Shown here one piece after another: positions 46,520 through 58,262 of a stretch of 64,000 bases of DNA. The number at the start of each line of letters is the position of its first letter. Position 1 is the stretch's first letter. The position numbers and the translations under genes were made by a program. This DNA is from Pogonophryne albipinna (lineage: Eukaryota; Chordata; Actinopteri; Perciformes; Artedidraconidae). The stretch spans positions 460,960 through 524,959 of the forward strand of contig JAPTMU010000114.1 in assembly GCA_028583405.1 (NCBI GenBank). Direction: 5' to 3'. The notes beneath the pieces are model-generated. The model saw only the letters and a list, made by a program, of their open reading frames with translations. It was not told the origin of the DNA and made no database searches.

Positions 46520-46630
46520 GCCAGGATGGCCGAGCGGTCTAAGGGGCCAGACTCAAGGACTGGTTACTTCCTGAGCAAAGGGACTTCTGGTCTCCACATG
46601 GAGGTGTGGGTTCAAATCCCACTCCTGAAA
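46520..46630 (+). tRNA. tRNA-Leu(CAA)-like 16
   Basis: Mismatched-acceptor type with GGAGGTG junction. Confidence 0.5.
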
Positions 46631-46920
46631 GAGTGTTTTACCTGGCCTTTAGCCCCCCTTTGGGCCGTAGCATTTTAGGGTGTATTAATCCTAGATCGTT
46701 CGGACCAGTTTTTTCAAAACCTAGAACCTTTCACCTCCAGGTTGGGTTTGTTGGGTCAATGTGTGCACGGGCGCAGAACTAGGGCAAAACGAGAAATGCT
46801 AGAGAAGGCTCTTTTGGATTGCCCTTCAATCAAACTCTGTAGCCCTTTTTTCACAATCGGAATGCAATCGGCTCTTCCATCTGAAATGGAAAATGTTGAC
46901 CTATATTGACACTTTCGGTA

Positions 46921-46993
46921 GCCCGGCTAGCTCAGTCGGTAGAGCATGAGACTCTTAATCTCAGGGTCGTGGGTTCGAGCCCCACGTTGGGCT
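46921..46993 (+). tRNA. tRNA-Lys(CTT) 16
   Basis: Consensus body. The upstream flank reads TTTCACAATCGG, a marker shared with Lys 23. Confidence 0.96.
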
Positions 46994-47255
46994 GCAGTAT
47001 TTTAGGGTGTCTTGATTCTAGATCATTCATCCCAGTTGTTTCCAAACCTTGAACCTTCACCTCCAGGTTTGGTTAATTGAATAATGTAAACACCCCAGAA
47101 CTAGGGCAAAATGTGAAATGCTAGAGAAGTCTGTTTCGGATTACCCTTCAATCAAGCTCTGTAGCCCTTCTTTTGCAATCGGAATGCAATGGACCCTTCC
47201 ATCTGAATTTTCTAAACTTTGATAAATAGATCAGTGGGTGTTGTATTTCAAAGTT

Positions 47256-47291
47256 CACATGGAGGCGTGGGTTCAAATCCCACTCCTGAAA
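47256..47291 (+). pseudogene. tRNA-Leu-like 3' fragment
   Basis: The post-Lys spacer breaks at CAAAGTTC and joins directly to ACATGGAGGCGTGGG, the variable and T arms of a Leu-like gene. Leu and the 5' half of Leu-like are deleted from this unit. Confidence 0.85.
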
Positions 47292-47580
47292 GAGTGTTTT
47301 ACCTGGGCTTTAGCCCCCCTTTGGGCCGTAGCATTTTAGGGTGTATTAATCCTAGATCGTTCGGACCAGTTTTTTCAAAACCTAGAACCTTTCACCTCCA
47401 GGTTGGGTTTGTTGGGTCATGTGTGCACGGGCGCAGAACTAGGGCAAAACGAGAAATGCTAGAGAAGGCTCTTTTGGATTGCCCTTCAATCAAACTCTGT
47501 AGCTCTTTTTTCGCAATCGGAATGCAATCGGCTCTTCCATCTGAAATGGAAAATGTTGGCCTATATTGACACTTTCTGTA

Positions 47581-47653
47581 GCCCGGCTAGCTCAGTCGGT
47601 AGAGCATGAGACTCTTAATCTCAGGGTCGTGGGTTCGAGCCCCACGTTGGGCT
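47581..47653 (+). tRNA. tRNA-Lys(CTT) 17
   Basis: Consensus body. The 5' flank is ACACTTTCTGTA. Confidence 0.96.
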
Positions 47654-48002
47654 GCAGTATTTTAGGGTGTCTTGATTCTAGATCATTCATCCCAGTTGTT
47701 TCCAAACCTTGAACCTTCACCTCCAGGTTTGGTTAATTGAATAATGTGAACACCCCAGAACTAGGGCAAAATGTTGAAATGCTAGAGAAGGCTGTTTCGG
47801 ATTACCCTTCAATCAAGCTCTGTAGCCCTTCTTTTGCAATCGGAATGCAATGGACCCTTCCATCTGAATTTCTAAACTTTGATAAATAGATCAGTGGGTG
47901 TTGTATTTCAAAGTTCCCATAGGTCAACCAGTAAACCTTTTATTTCTTTTAGTTTAGTTTTTAAAAAGACATTTAAACTTTAGGCAGAAATATTAGTTTT
48001 AT

Positions 48003-48115
48003 GTCAGGATGGGCCGAGTGGTCTAAGGCGCCAGACTCAAGATTGACTCCTTCCTGAGTAAAAAGGGACTTCTGGTCTCCATATGGAGGCTTGGGTTCAA
48101 ATCCCACTTCTGACA
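48003..48115 (+). tRNA. tRNA-Leu(CAA) 17, intron-containing
   Basis: One extra G before the D stem (GATGGGCCG) and G49 to T, which breaks a T-stem pair. Confidence 0.72.
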
Positions 48116-48205
48116 GTGATTTTTACCTGCAGGTCACATCTCTGAGTTTAATGTCTGTTTACAAGTCATTTGTAAAGTTGAGACTGAATAATTCAGATTT
48201 TTTGT

Positions 48206-48316
48206 GCCAGGGTGGCCGAGCGGTCTAAGGGGCCAGACTCAAGGACTGGTTACTTCCTGAGCAAAGGGACCTCTGGTCTCCACATGGAGGTGTGGGTTCA
48301 AATCCCACTCCTGAAA
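48206..48316 (+). tRNA. tRNA-Leu(CAA)-like 17
   Basis: A7 to G (CCAGGGTGG) and T38 to C (CCTCTGG) in addition to the type mismatches. The same pair of changes is found in copies 20 and 26. Confidence 0.42.
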
Positions 48317-48604
48317 GAGTGTTTTACCTGGGGCTTTAGCCCCCCTTTGGGCCGTAGCATTTTAGGGTGTATTAATCCTAGATCGTTCGGACCAGTTTTT
48401 TTCAAACCTAGAACCTTTCACCTCCAGGTTGGGTTTGTTGGGTCAATGTGTGCACGGCAGAACTAGGGCAAAACGAGAAATGCTAGAGAAGGGTCATTTG
48501 GATTGCCCTTCAATCAAACTCTGTAGCCCTTTTTTCGCAATCGGAATGCAATCGGCTCTTCCATCTGAAATGGAAAATGTTGGCCTATATTGCCACTTTT
48601 GGTA

Positions 48605-48677
48605 GCCTGGCTAGCTCAGTCAGTAGAGCATGAGACTCTTAATCTCAGGGTCGTTGGTTCGAGCCCCACGTTGGGCC
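48605..48677 (+). tRNA. tRNA-Lys(CTT) 18, variant
   Basis: C4 to T (GCCTGGC), loss of a conserved D-loop G (CAGTCAG), T-stem G to T (CGTTGG), and C at position 73. Confidence 0.75.
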
Positions 48678-49141
48678 TGCAGTATTTTAGGGTGTCTTGA
48701 TTCTAGATCATTCATCCCAGTTGTTTCCAAACCTTGAACCTTCACCTCCAGGTTTGGTTCATTGAATAATGTGAACGCCCCAGAACTAGGGCAAAATGTG
48801 AAATGCTAGAGAAGGCTGTTTCGGATTACCCTTCAATCAAGCTCTGTAGCCCTTTTTTTTGCAATCGGAATGCAATGGACCCTTCCATCTGAATTTCTAA
48901 TCTTTGATAAATAGATCAGTGGGTGTTGTATTTCAAAGTTCCCATAGGTCAACCAGTAAACCTTTTATTTCTGTACAGCAATAAAAGTCAGAAAACCCTT
49001 ATAATGAAAAACCCTTACAATGCAAATATATGATGAATAGCTCAATGGGCGTTGATTATCTAAGTCACCAATGAGTCTGTCCACTTTTAGTTTAGTTTTT
49101 AAAAAGACATTTTAAACTTTAGGCAGAAATATTGGTTTTAT

Positions 49142-49253
49142 GTCAGGATGGCCGAGTGGTCTAAGGCGCCAGACTCAAGGTTGACTCCTTCCTGAGTAAA
49201 AAGGGACTTCTGGTCTCCATATGGAGGCATGGGTTCAAATCCCACTTCTGACA
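49142..49253 (+). tRNA. tRNA-Leu(CAA) 18, intron-containing
   Basis: G49 to A (GGAGGCATGGG); otherwise consensus. Sister of Leu 24. Confidence 0.88.
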
Positions 49254-49342
49254 GTGATTTTTACCTGCAGGTTACATTGCTGCGTTTAATGTCTGTTTAC
49301 AAGTCATTTGTAAAGTTGAGACTGAATAATGCAGATTTTTAT

Positions 49343-49454
49343 GTCAGGATGGCCGAGCTGTCTAAGGGGCCAGACTCAAGGACTGGCTCCTTCCTGAGCA
49401 AAGGGACTTCTGGTCTCCACATGGAGGGGGTGGGTTCAAATCCCACTCCTGACA
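49343..49454 (+). tRNA. tRNA-Leu(CAA)-like 18, paired-acceptor subtype
   Basis: Acceptor GTCAGGA/TCCTGAC pairs fully, with A73. The D loop has lost G18 (GAGCTGTC) and G10-G25 is still mismatched. Intron GACTGGCTCC.... Extra G in the variable arm. Confidence 0.5.
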
Positions 49455-49740
49455 GAGTGTTTTACCTGGGCTTTAGCCCCCGTTGGGCCGTAGCATTTTA
49501 GGGTGTATTAATCCTAGATCGTTCGGACCAGTTTTTTCAAACCTAGAACCTTTCACCTCCAGGTTGGGTTTGTTGGGTCAATGTGTGCACGGCAGAACTA
49601 GGGCAAAACGAGAAATGCTAGAGAAGGGTCATTTGGATTGCCCTTCAATCAAACTCTGTAGCCCTTTTTTTCGCAATCGGAATGCAATCGGCTCTTCCAT
49701 CTGAAATGGAAAATGTTGGCCTATATTGCCACTTTTGGTA

Positions 49741-49812
49741 GCCTGGCTAGCTCAGTCAGTAGAGCATGAGACTCTTAATCTCAGGGTCGTTGGTTCGAGC
49801 CCCACGTTGGCC
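49741..49812 (+). tRNA. tRNA-Lys(CTT) 19, variant
   Basis: GCCTGGC start, CAGTCAG D loop, CGTTGG T stem, and one G missing from the 3' acceptor strand (GTTGGCC). Confidence 0.65.
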
Positions 49813-50277
49813 TGCAGTATTTTAGGGTGTCTTGATTCTAGATCATTCATCCCAGTTGTTTCCAAACCTTGAACCTTCACCTCCAGGTTTGGTTCATTGA
49901 ATAATGTGAACACCCCAGAACTAGGGCAAAATGTGAAATGCTAGAGAAGGCTGTTTCGGATTACCCTTCAATCAAGCTCTGTAGCCCTTTTTTTGCAATC
50001 GGAATGCAATGGACCCTTCCATCTGAATTTCTAATCTTTGATAAATAGATCAGTGGGTGTTGTATTTCAAAGTTCCCATAGGTCAACCAGTAAACCTTTT
50101 ATTTCTGTACAGCAATTAAAAGTCAGAAAACCCTTATAATGAAAAACCCTTACAATGCAAATATATGATGAATAGCTCAATGGGCGTTGATTATCTAAGT
50201 CACCAATGAGTCTGTCCACTTTTAGTTTAGTTTTTAAAAAGACAATTTTAAACTTTAGGCAGAAATATTGGTTTTAT

Positions 50278-50388
50278 GTCAGGATGGCCGAGTGGTCTAA
50301 GGCGCCAGACTCAAGGTTGACTCCTTCCTGAGTAAAAGGGACTTCTGGTCTCCATATGGAGGCGTGGGTTCAAATCCCACTTCTGACA
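50278..50388 (+). tRNA. tRNA-Leu(CAA) 19, intron-containing
   Basis: Intron 27 nt (one A fewer); exons consensus. Confidence 0.92.
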
Positions 50389-50477
50389 GTGATTTTTACC
50401 TGCAGGTTACAATGTTGCGTTTAATGTCTGTTTACAAGTCATTTGTAAAGTTGAGACTGAATAATGCAGATTTTTAT

Positions 50478-50589
50478 GTCCAGGATGGCCGAGCTGTCTA
50501 AGGGGCCAGACTCAAGGACTGGCTCCTTCCTGAGCAAAGGGACTTCTGGTCTCCACATGGATGGGTGGGTTCAAATCCCACTCCTGACA
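50478..50589 (+). tRNA. tRNA-Leu(CAA)-like 19, paired-acceptor subtype
   Basis: One extra C in the 5' acceptor strand (GTCCAGGA), CTG D loop, variable arm ATGGATGGG. Confidence 0.4.
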
Positions 50590-50878
50590 GAGTATTTTAC
50601 CTGGGCTTTAGCCCCCCGTTGGGCCGTAGCAATTTAGGGTGTATTAATCCTAGATCGTTCGGACCAGTTTTTTCAAAACCTAGAACCTTTCACCTCCAGG
50701 TTGGGTTTGTTGGGTCAATGTGTGCACGGGCGCAGAACTAGGGCAAACGAGAAATGCTAGAGAAGGCTCTTTTGGATTGCCGTTTAATCAAATTCTGTAG
50801 CCCTTTTTTCGCAATCGGAATGGAATCGGCTCTTACATCTGAAATGGAAAATGTTGGCCTATATTGCCACTTTTGCTA

Positions 50879-50950
50879 GCCCGGCTAGCTCAGTCGGTAG
50901 AGCATGAGACTCTTAATCTCAGGGTCGTGGGTTCGAGCCCCACGTTGGCT
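50879..50950 (+). tRNA. tRNA-Lys(CTT) 20
   Basis: One G missing in the 3' acceptor strand (GTTGGCT); body otherwise consensus. Confidence 0.82.
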
Positions 50951-51197
50951 GCAGTATTTTAGGGTGTCTTGATTCTAGATCATTCATCCCAGTTGTTTCC
51001 AACCTTGAACCTTCACCTCCAGGTTTGGTTCATTGAATAATGTGAACACCCCAGAACTAGGGCAAAATCTGAAATGCTAGAGAAGGCTGTTTCGGATTAC
51101 CCTTCAATCAAACTCTGTAGCCCTTTTTTCGCAATCGGAATGCAATCGCTCTTCCATCTGAAATGGAAAATGTTGGCCTATATTGCCACTTTTGGTA

Positions 51198-51270
51198 GCC
51201 TGGCTAGCTCAGTCGGTAGAGCATGAGACTCTTAATCTCAGGGTCGTGGGTTCGAGCCCCACGTTGGGCT
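51198..51270 (+). tRNA. tRNA-Lys(CTT) 21, variant
   Basis: C4 to T only (GCCTGGC). It lies 319 bp after Lys 20 with no Leu between them, the product of unequal exchange. Confidence 0.88.
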
Positions 51271-51733
51271 GCAGTATTTTAGGGTGTCTTGATTCTAGAT
51301 CATTCATCCCAGTTGTTTCCAAACCTTGAACCTTCACCTCCAGGTTTGGTTCATTGAGTAAATGTGAACACCCCAGAACTAGGGCAAAATGTGAAATGCT
51401 AGAGAAGGCTGTTTCAGATTACCCTTCAATCAAGCTCTGTAGCCCTTTTTTTGCAATCGGAATGCAATGGACCCTTCCATCTGAATTTCTAAACTTTGAT
51501 AAATAGATCAGTGGGTGTTGTATTTCAAAGTTCCCATAGGTCAACCAGTAAACCTTTTATTTCTGTACAGCAATAAAAGTCAGAAAACCCTTATAATGAA
51601 AAAACCCTTACAATGCAAATATATGATGAATAGCTCAATGGGCGTTGATTATCTAAGTCACCAATGAGTCTGTCCACTTTTAGTTTAGTTTTTAAAAGAC
51701 ATTTTAAACTTTAGGCAGAAATATTGGTTTTAT

Positions 51734-51845
51734 GTCAGGATGGCCGAGTGGTCTAAGGCGCCAGACTCAAGGTTGACTCCTTCCTGAGTAAAAAGGGACT
51801 TCTGGTCTCCATATGGAGGCGTGGGTTCAAATCCCACTTCTGACA
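51734..51845 (+). tRNA. tRNA-Leu(CAA) 20, intron-containing
   Basis: Array consensus, followed by a six-T run. Confidence 0.95.
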
Positions 51846-51935
51846 GTGATTTTTTACCTGCAGGTCACATCTCTGAGTTTAATGTCTGTTTACAAGTCAT
51901 TTGTAAAGTTGAGACTGAATAATGCAGATTTTTGT

Positions 51936-52046
51936 GCCAGGGTGGCCGAGCGGTCTAAGGGGCCAGACTCAAGGACTGGTTACTTCCTGAGCAAAGGGAC
52001 CTCTGGTCTCCACATGGAGGTGTGGGTTCAAATCCCACTCCTGAAA
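51936..52046 (+). tRNA. tRNA-Leu(CAA)-like 20
   Basis: A7 to G and T38 to C as in copies 17 and 26. The next tRNA-Lys is missing because of a spacer-to-spacer fusion at ACTAGGGCAAAA (about 52190). Confidence 0.42.
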
Positions 52047-52545
52047 GAGTGTTTTACCTGGGCTTTAGCCCCCCTTTGGCCGTAGCATTTTAGGGTGTAT
52101 TAATCCTAGATCGTTCGGACCAGTTTTTTCAAAACCTAGAACCTTTCACCTCCAGGTTGGGTTTGTTGGGTCAATGTGTGCACGGCAGAACTAGGGCAAA
52201 ATGTGAAATGCTAGAGAAGGCTGTTTCGGATTACCCTTCAATCAAGCTCTGTAGCCCTTCTTTTGCAATCGGAATGCAATGGACCCTTCCATCTGAATTC
52301 TAAACTTTGATAAATAGATCAGTGGGTGTTGTATTTCAAAGTTCCCATAGGTCAACCAGTAAACCTTTTATTTCTGTACAGCAATAAAAGTCAGAAAACC
52401 CTTATAATGAAAAACCCTTACAATTGCAAATATATGATGAATAGCTCAATGGGCGTTGATTATCTAAGTCACCAATGAGTCTGTCCACTTTTAGTTTAGT
52501 TTTTAAAAAGACATTTTAAACTTTAGGCAGAAATATTGATTTTAT

Positions 52546-52657
52546 GTCAGGATGGCCGAGTGGTCTAAGGCGCCAGACTCAAGGTCGACTCCTTCCTGAG
52601 TAAAAAGGGACTTCTGGTCTCCATATGGAGGCGTGGGTTCAAATCCCACTTCTGACA
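52546..52657 (+). tRNA. tRNA-Leu(CAA) 21, intron-containing
   Basis: Intron begins GTCGACTCC; exons consensus. Confidence 0.93.
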
Positions 52658-52746
52658 GTGATTTTTACCTGCAGGTTACATCTCTGAGTTTAATGTCTGT
52701 TTACAAGTCATTTGTAAAGTTGAGACTGAATAATGCAGATTTTTGT

Positions 52747-52856
52747 GCCAGGATGGCGAGCGGTCTAAGGGGCCAGACTCAAGGACTGGTTACTTCCTGA
52801 GCAAAGGGACTTCTGGTCTCCACATGGAGGTGTGGGTTCAAATCCCACTCCTGAAA
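52747..52856 (+). tRNA. tRNA-Leu(CAA)-like 21
   Basis: One C deleted in the D stem (GATGGCGAGCGG), shared only with copy 27. This marks the end of each higher-order repeat. Confidence 0.4.
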
Positions 52857-53146
52857 GAGTGTTTTACCTGGCCTTTAGCCCCCCTTTGGGCCGTAGCATT
52901 TTAGGGTGTATTAATCCTAGATCGTTCGGACCAGTTTTTTCAAAACCTAGAACCTTTCACCTCCAGGTTGGGTTTGTTGGGTCAATGTGTGCACGGGCGC
53001 AGAACTAGGGCAAAACGAGAAATGCTAGAGAAGGCTCTTTTGGATTGCCCTTCAATCAAACTCTGTAGCCCTTTTTTCGCAATCGGAATGCAATCGGCTC
53101 TTCCATCTGAAATGGAAAATGTTGGCCTATATTGAAACTTTTGATA

Positions 53147-53154
53147 GCCCGGCT
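53147..53154 (+). pseudogene. tRNA-Lys 5' end, split by 2.6-kb insert (copy 2)
   Basis: GCCCGGCT only. The 3' part resumes at 55745. Confidence 0.85.
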
Positions 53155-54171
53155 GGCGCTAGCTGGCGCAGGACCGTCTGTCAAAATCCAATCTATCACC
53201 CAATCATGATACTCGCTGTCCATTGTGAGATTGGATTTAAACCAATCACGACGCGAGTTCACAATGGACGGAGCCAATCACGTCACGGCATCACAATGGA
53301 CAGAGCCACTCACGGCACGGCTTCTCCCCGAACCCGCCCCCCTCACGCTTTTGGTTGACACAGTGGACAAATCGCGAGGCGCATCAGAGGTGTTCAGAGT
53401 AAGTAACAACACTACCTGTTTCTATTTTCCCGTTTTCAGTCATAAAACCTATTTTTACAACCGTCGTTTTGGCTGTCAACTTTTACATTACGGTATACAG
53501 TCGGCAACTTCAGTCTGCATAAAGTTAGCAAGCCAGCATTGCTAATGCTATCGTGTCTAGGTTAAATACACGTTATTATATTAATCAATGTCAACAGCCA
53601 TGTGTGATAAAGTGTGTTATATGCTCCAGGAAGGACACAGTATATTGTTGAATATATATTCAAGATAGCTATATACTGTATATAACATTACATTAATTGT
53701 AATTCAATATACACACATTAATCATTTATGGATAAAAGGACAACTTCACCGTTTATGAACATGATGTGTGTTTATACATGATTATATGTGTAGATAACCT
53801 GTATAAATAATGGTTAACATGGTGTCAGTGTTGTTCGCTTTGCAGTGTAGTTCTCTCTAACACTTGCATTGTTATTTTACTTAAAGTTTAGATGCTCACT
53901 AAACCTATAAGCCATAACGAAATGGGAGATACGGAATGGACGGGCTTTGGCCTTCAGGAGGGATAAACCCGCTCCAAGGAAACGGAAGTGACGTGACCTC
54001 TGTCAGAAGGTAAAGTATAGAAACATATGTACCTATTACTTATTATTCACATATGATAAGTAGATTACTGAACATTTACAATGTACTGGTGCAAATATTA
54101 TCAATCAAAGGATTTACACTGAGTGACTCACTCCAGACTAAAACATAATGATGATAGTTTCAGATTAAGAA

Positions 54172-54447
54172 ATGCCTCATGCATACATTTTATATCACAC
54201 CCCCAGTAGTTACCCCCACCCAGAGCCTAGCCTCCTCCCTGTGGCCTGCCAGGAGCCCCTAGAGCCCAGCCTCCTCCCTGTGGCCTGCCAGGAGCCCCCA
54301 GAGCCCAGCCTCCTCCCAAGCAGTCTCTGGGTGCTGTCCATGTACGGCAGGGATATCCTCTCCCCACATGGACCATATCAAGGCCAGCATCACCTCCACA
54401 TTTGGTTCCATCTTAAAGATGGACTCAATCAAAAAGGTCATACATAA
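54172..54447 (+). pseudogene. Exon-like open frame in insert, copy 2 (frameshifted)
   Basis: Same as the 43214 block, but an extra C at about 54362 shifts the frame after YGRDILS, so the TSTFGSILKMDS end is out of frame. Confidence 0.35.
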
Positions 54448-54706
54448 CGTGACTGTGTATTTGATTTCCGTGTTTGTTAAACTCTCTTATAAACAATAAC
54501 ATTACAAACTAGTTTTTATTATAAATGTGTTTCGGTTATAAATCTGGAAAACATTAACTGCTATAGATCATTTCTAATAAATGCCTTCAACTTCGCTGTT
54601 GTCACATTCCAGATCACAAAGCATCAAAACAAGGTGGAGATGTAGCTCTTCCCTGCTCCACCCTCAGGTCCTCAGGTGGTGATTCCGGCGCTTCCCTGCT
54701 CCACCT

Positions 54707-55078
54707 TTGGGCTCCATGATATTTACTCCAGTGAGCTTACAGGTTCCTGTCCTGGTCGCTGCTCCACAGGCTCTGAATGCCAGCCTCTCTCTGCTTTTCC
54801 TGCTCCTAGTCCTGCTCCTGCTCCATACAGCCAAACACTGCCCTGCAAAGTACTGCCCAACACGTGTGGAGGTGTGGGAGCTTTGGGACAGCGGACACTG
54901 GACACAGCCAGTACAGGGAGTAGTGAACTACATTGTGCCAAAGGAGCAATGGTTGAAGGACATAACAAAATGTATACCCCCCCACCAGAGGCATGGACAC
55001 TGGACACTTATTTATGTATATAGTTCGGTGTATAGTTTGATATTTATTTATATATATGATATGTATATATTTTATTAA
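54707..55078 (+). pseudogene. Second open frame in insert, copy 2
   Basis: Counterpart of 43714-44115 with identical VEVWELWDSGHWTQPV and QWLKDITKC segments. One inserted C upstream changes the entry frame. Confidence 0.3.
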
Positions 55079-55730
55079 GTTTATGATAATGTTTATTTTA
55101 TGTTAAAACTAATTTAGAGTGTTATTTTGTTATACTGCACCTTACTTACTTTTAAGGGTTGGTTTTACATTTTATTAAGTTGAACTACTTTAAAATAAAG
55201 GTTTGGTTCTATCAAGTTTGTGACTGTCCAATAATTTGAGTGCTTTGTTTAGAATTTCTATCGGTTTTCTCTTTGTTTGTTAAAAGAAATACATTATAAC
55301 ACCAATACCTTCTTAGTTCATATTAAATGTAATGGTTACATTTAAGTATTTGTCCACAGCACACAAACCATGAGCTGGTCCATATTGGGTACTTCAAAAC
55401 TATCCCTGATAAAGAAAATAATAATAATTGTATTAATAAACTTGAAAGAAGTAGATACGTTTTACTTAATATTTATTAGAAATATATAATATTTATTAGA
55501 AATGTGTTAATAGTTAACTGCATAACACAAGTGTTATTAGTCAACAAACGCATACGTTGTTGGTCTTTATTAAAGTACTTCTGTATATAAATACATTTAC
55601 ATGCAGAAGGGAAACAGGGAGCAAGAGAATCGTTTTTTCTCCTCTTTTTCCTCTCTTTCTCCCTCTTTTTTCTTCTTCCCCTTCTTCCCCCTTCTTCTCC
55701 TTTCTTCCCCCCCCTTGCAAGACTATTGTT

Positions 55731-55805
55731 CCCCAGCTTTGGCGCAGTCGGTAGAGCATGAGACTCTTAATCTCAGGGTCGTGGGTTCGAGCCCCACGTT
55801 GGGCT
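55731..55805 (+). pseudogene. Chimeric tRNA-Lys(CTT) at insert right end, copy 2
   Basis: Same fusion of insert end and tRNA-Lys 3' part as at 44767-44841, without differences in the tRNA part. Confidence 0.5.
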
Positions 55806-56155
55806 GCAGTATTTTAGGGTGTCTTGATTCTAGATCATTCATCCCAGTTGTTTCCAAACCTTGAACCTTCACCTCCAGGTTTGGTTAATTGAATAATGTG
55901 AACACCCCAGAACTAGGGCAAAATGTGAAATGCTAGAGAAGGCTGTTTCGGATTACCCTTCAATCAAGCTCTGTAGCCCTTCTTTTGCAATCGGAATGCA
56001 ATGGACCCTTCCATCTGAATTTCTAAACTTTGATAAATAGATCAGTGGGTGTTGTATTTCAAAGTTCCCATAGGTCAACCAGTAAACCTTTTATTTCTTT
56101 TAGTTTAGTTTTTTAAAAAGACATTTTAAACTTTAGGCAGAAATATTGGTTTTAT

Positions 56156-56267
56156 GTCAGGATGGCCGAGTGGTCTAAGGCGCCAGACTCAAGGTTGACT
56201 CCTTCCTGAGTAAAAAGGGACTTCTGGTCTCCATATGGAGGCGTGGGTTCAAATCCCACTTCTGACA
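56156..56267 (+). tRNA. tRNA-Leu(CAA) 22, intron-containing
   Basis: Array consensus. Confidence 0.95.
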
Positions 56268-56356
56268 GTGATTTTTACCTGCAGGTTACATCTCTGAGTT
56301 TAATGTCTGTTTACAAGTCGTTTGTAAAGTTGAGACTGAATAATGCAGATTTTTGT

Positions 56357-56467
56357 GCCAGGATGGCCGAGCGGTCTAAGGGGCCAGACTCAAGTACTGG
56401 TTACTTCCTGAGCAAAGGGACTTCTGGTCTCCACATGGAGGCGTGGGTTCAAATCCCACTCCTGAAA
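56357..56467 (+). tRNA. tRNA-Leu(CAA)-like 22
   Basis: Intron starts TACTGG (CAAGTACTGG), shared with copy 28. Mismatched-acceptor type. Confidence 0.5.
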
Positions 56468-56753
56468 GAGTGTTTTACCTGGGCTTTAGCCCCCGTTGGG
56501 CCGTAGCATTTTAGGGTGTATTAATCCTAGATCGTTCGGACCAGTTTTTTCAAAACCTAGAACCTTTCACCTCCAGGTTGGGTTTGTTGGGTCAATGTGT
56601 GCACGGCAGAACTAGGGCAAAACGAGAAATGCTAGAGAAGGCTTTTTCGGATTACCCTTCAATCAAACTCTGTAGCCCTTTTTTCGCAATCGGAATGCAA
56701 TCGGCTCTTCCATCTGAAATGGAAAATGTTGGCCTATATTGCCACTTTTGGTA

Positions 56754-56825
56754 GCCCGGCTAGCTCAGTCGGTAGAGCATGAGACTCTTAATCTCAGGGT
56801 TGTTGGTTCGAGCCCCACGTTGGCC
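56754..56825 (+). tRNA. tRNA-Lys(CTT) 22, variant
   Basis: GGGTTGTTGGTTC in the variable/T arm and a one-G-shorter 3' acceptor (GTTGGCC). Confidence 0.68.
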
Positions 56826-57290
56826 TGCAGTATTTTAGGGTGTCTTGATTCTAGATCATTCATCCCAGTTGTTTCCAAACCTTGAACCTTCACCTCCAGG
56901 TTTGGTTCATTGAATAATGTGAACGCCCCAGAACTAGGGCAAAATGTGAAATGCTAGAGAAGGCTGTTTCGGATTACCCTTCAATCAAGCTCTGTAGCCC
57001 TTTTTTTTTGCAATCGGAATGCAATGGACCCTTCCATCTGAATTTCTAATCTTTGATAAATAGATCAGTGGGTGTTGTATTTCAAAGTTCCCATAGGTCA
57101 ACCAGTAAACCTTTTATTTCTGTACAGCAATAAAAGTCAGAAAACCCTTATAATGAAAAACCCTTACAATGCAAATATATGATGAATAGCTCAATGGGCG
57201 TTGATTATCTAAGTCACCAATGAGTCTGACCACTTTTAGTTTAGTTTTTAAAAAGACATTTTAAACTTTAGGCAGAAATATTGATTTTAT

Positions 57291-57402
57291 GTCAGGATGG
57301 CCGAGTGGTCTAAGGCGCCAGACTCAAGGTCGACTCCTTCCTGAGTAAAAAGGGACTTCTGGTCTCCATATGGAGGCGTGGGTTCAAATCCCACTTCTGA
57401 CA
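57291..57402 (+). tRNA. tRNA-Leu(CAA) 23, intron-containing
   Basis: Intron begins GTCGACTCC; exons consensus. Sister of Leu 16. Confidence 0.93.
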
Positions 57403-57491
57403 GTGATTTTTACCTGCAGGTTACATCTCTGAGTTTAATGTCTGTTTACAAGTCATTTGTAAAGTTGAGACTGAATAATGCAGATTTTTGT

Positions 57492-57602
57492 GCCAGGATG
57501 GCCGAGCGGTCTAAGGGGCCAGACTCAAGGACTGGTTACTTCCTGAGCAAAGGGACTTCTGGTCTCCACATGGAGGTGTGGGTTCAAATCCCACTCCTGA
57601 AA
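57492..57602 (+). tRNA. tRNA-Leu(CAA)-like 23
   Basis: Mismatched-acceptor consensus with GGAGGTG junction. Confidence 0.5.
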
Positions 57603-57892
57603 GAGTGTTTTACCTGGGCCTTTAGCCCCCCTTTGGGCCGTAGCATTTTAGGGTGTATTAATCCTAGATCGTTCGGACCAGTTTTTTCAAAACCTAGAAC
57701 CTTTCACCTCCAGGTTGGGTTTGTTGGGTCAATGTGTGCACGGGCGCAGAACTAGGGCAAAACGAGAATGCTAGAGAAGGCTCTTTTGGATTGCCCTTCA
57801 ATCAAACTCTGTAGCCCTTTTTTCACAATCGGAATGCAATCGGCTCTTCCATCTGAAATGGAAAATGTTGACCTATATTGACACTTTCAGTA

Positions 57893-57966
57893 GCCCGGCT
57901 AGCTCAGTCGGTAGAGCATGAGACTCTTAATCTCAGGGGTCGTGGGTTCGAGCCCCACGTTGGGCT
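57893..57966 (+). tRNA. tRNA-Lys(CTT) 23
   Basis: One extra G in the variable loop (CAGGGGTCG). Sister of Lys 16. Confidence 0.87.
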
Positions 57967-58226
57967 GCAGTATTTTAGGGTGTCTTGATTCTAGATCATT
58001 CATCCCAGTTGTTTCCAAACCTTGAACCTTCACCTCCAGGTTTGGTTAATTGAATAATGTAAACACCCCAGAACTAGGGCAAAATGTGAAATGCTAGAGA
58101 AGTCTGTTTCGGATTACCCTTCAATCAAGCTCTGTAGCCCTTCTTTTGCAATCGGAATGCAATGGACCCTTCCATCTGAATTCTAAACTTTGATAAATAG
58201 ATCAGTGGGTGTTGTATTTCAAAGTT

Positions 58227-58262
58227 CACATGGAGGCGTGGGTTCAAATCCCACTCCTGAAA
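58227..58262 (+). pseudogene. tRNA-Leu-like 3' fragment, second copy
   Basis: Same CAAAGTTC/ACATGGAGG deletion junction as at 47256, confirming that the larger repeat was duplicated after this deletion. Confidence 0.85.

Larger units (their letters stand above)
42190..53146 (+). repeat. Higher-order repeat, copy 1 (about 10.96 kb)
   Basis: Starts at the interrupted tRNA-Lys and spans ten Lys/Leu units or partial units. Marker variants recur in order in copy 2 (53147-62899): ACAATCGG before Lys 16/23, the Leu-like 3' fragment, GCCTGGC Lys genes, the paired-acceptor Leu-like genes, and the one-base-deleted GGCGAGCGG Leu-like gene at the end. It has one unit more than copy 2 (about 48003-49140). 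Confidence 0.85.
53155..55744. mobile_element. 2.59-kb insert within tRNA-Lys, copy 2
   Basis: Near-identical to 42198-44780, with the same junctions and only scattered single-base indels (for example one extra C at about 54362 and 54684 that shift the open frames). It is a product of duplication of the larger repeat, not an independent insertion. Confidence 0.72.
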
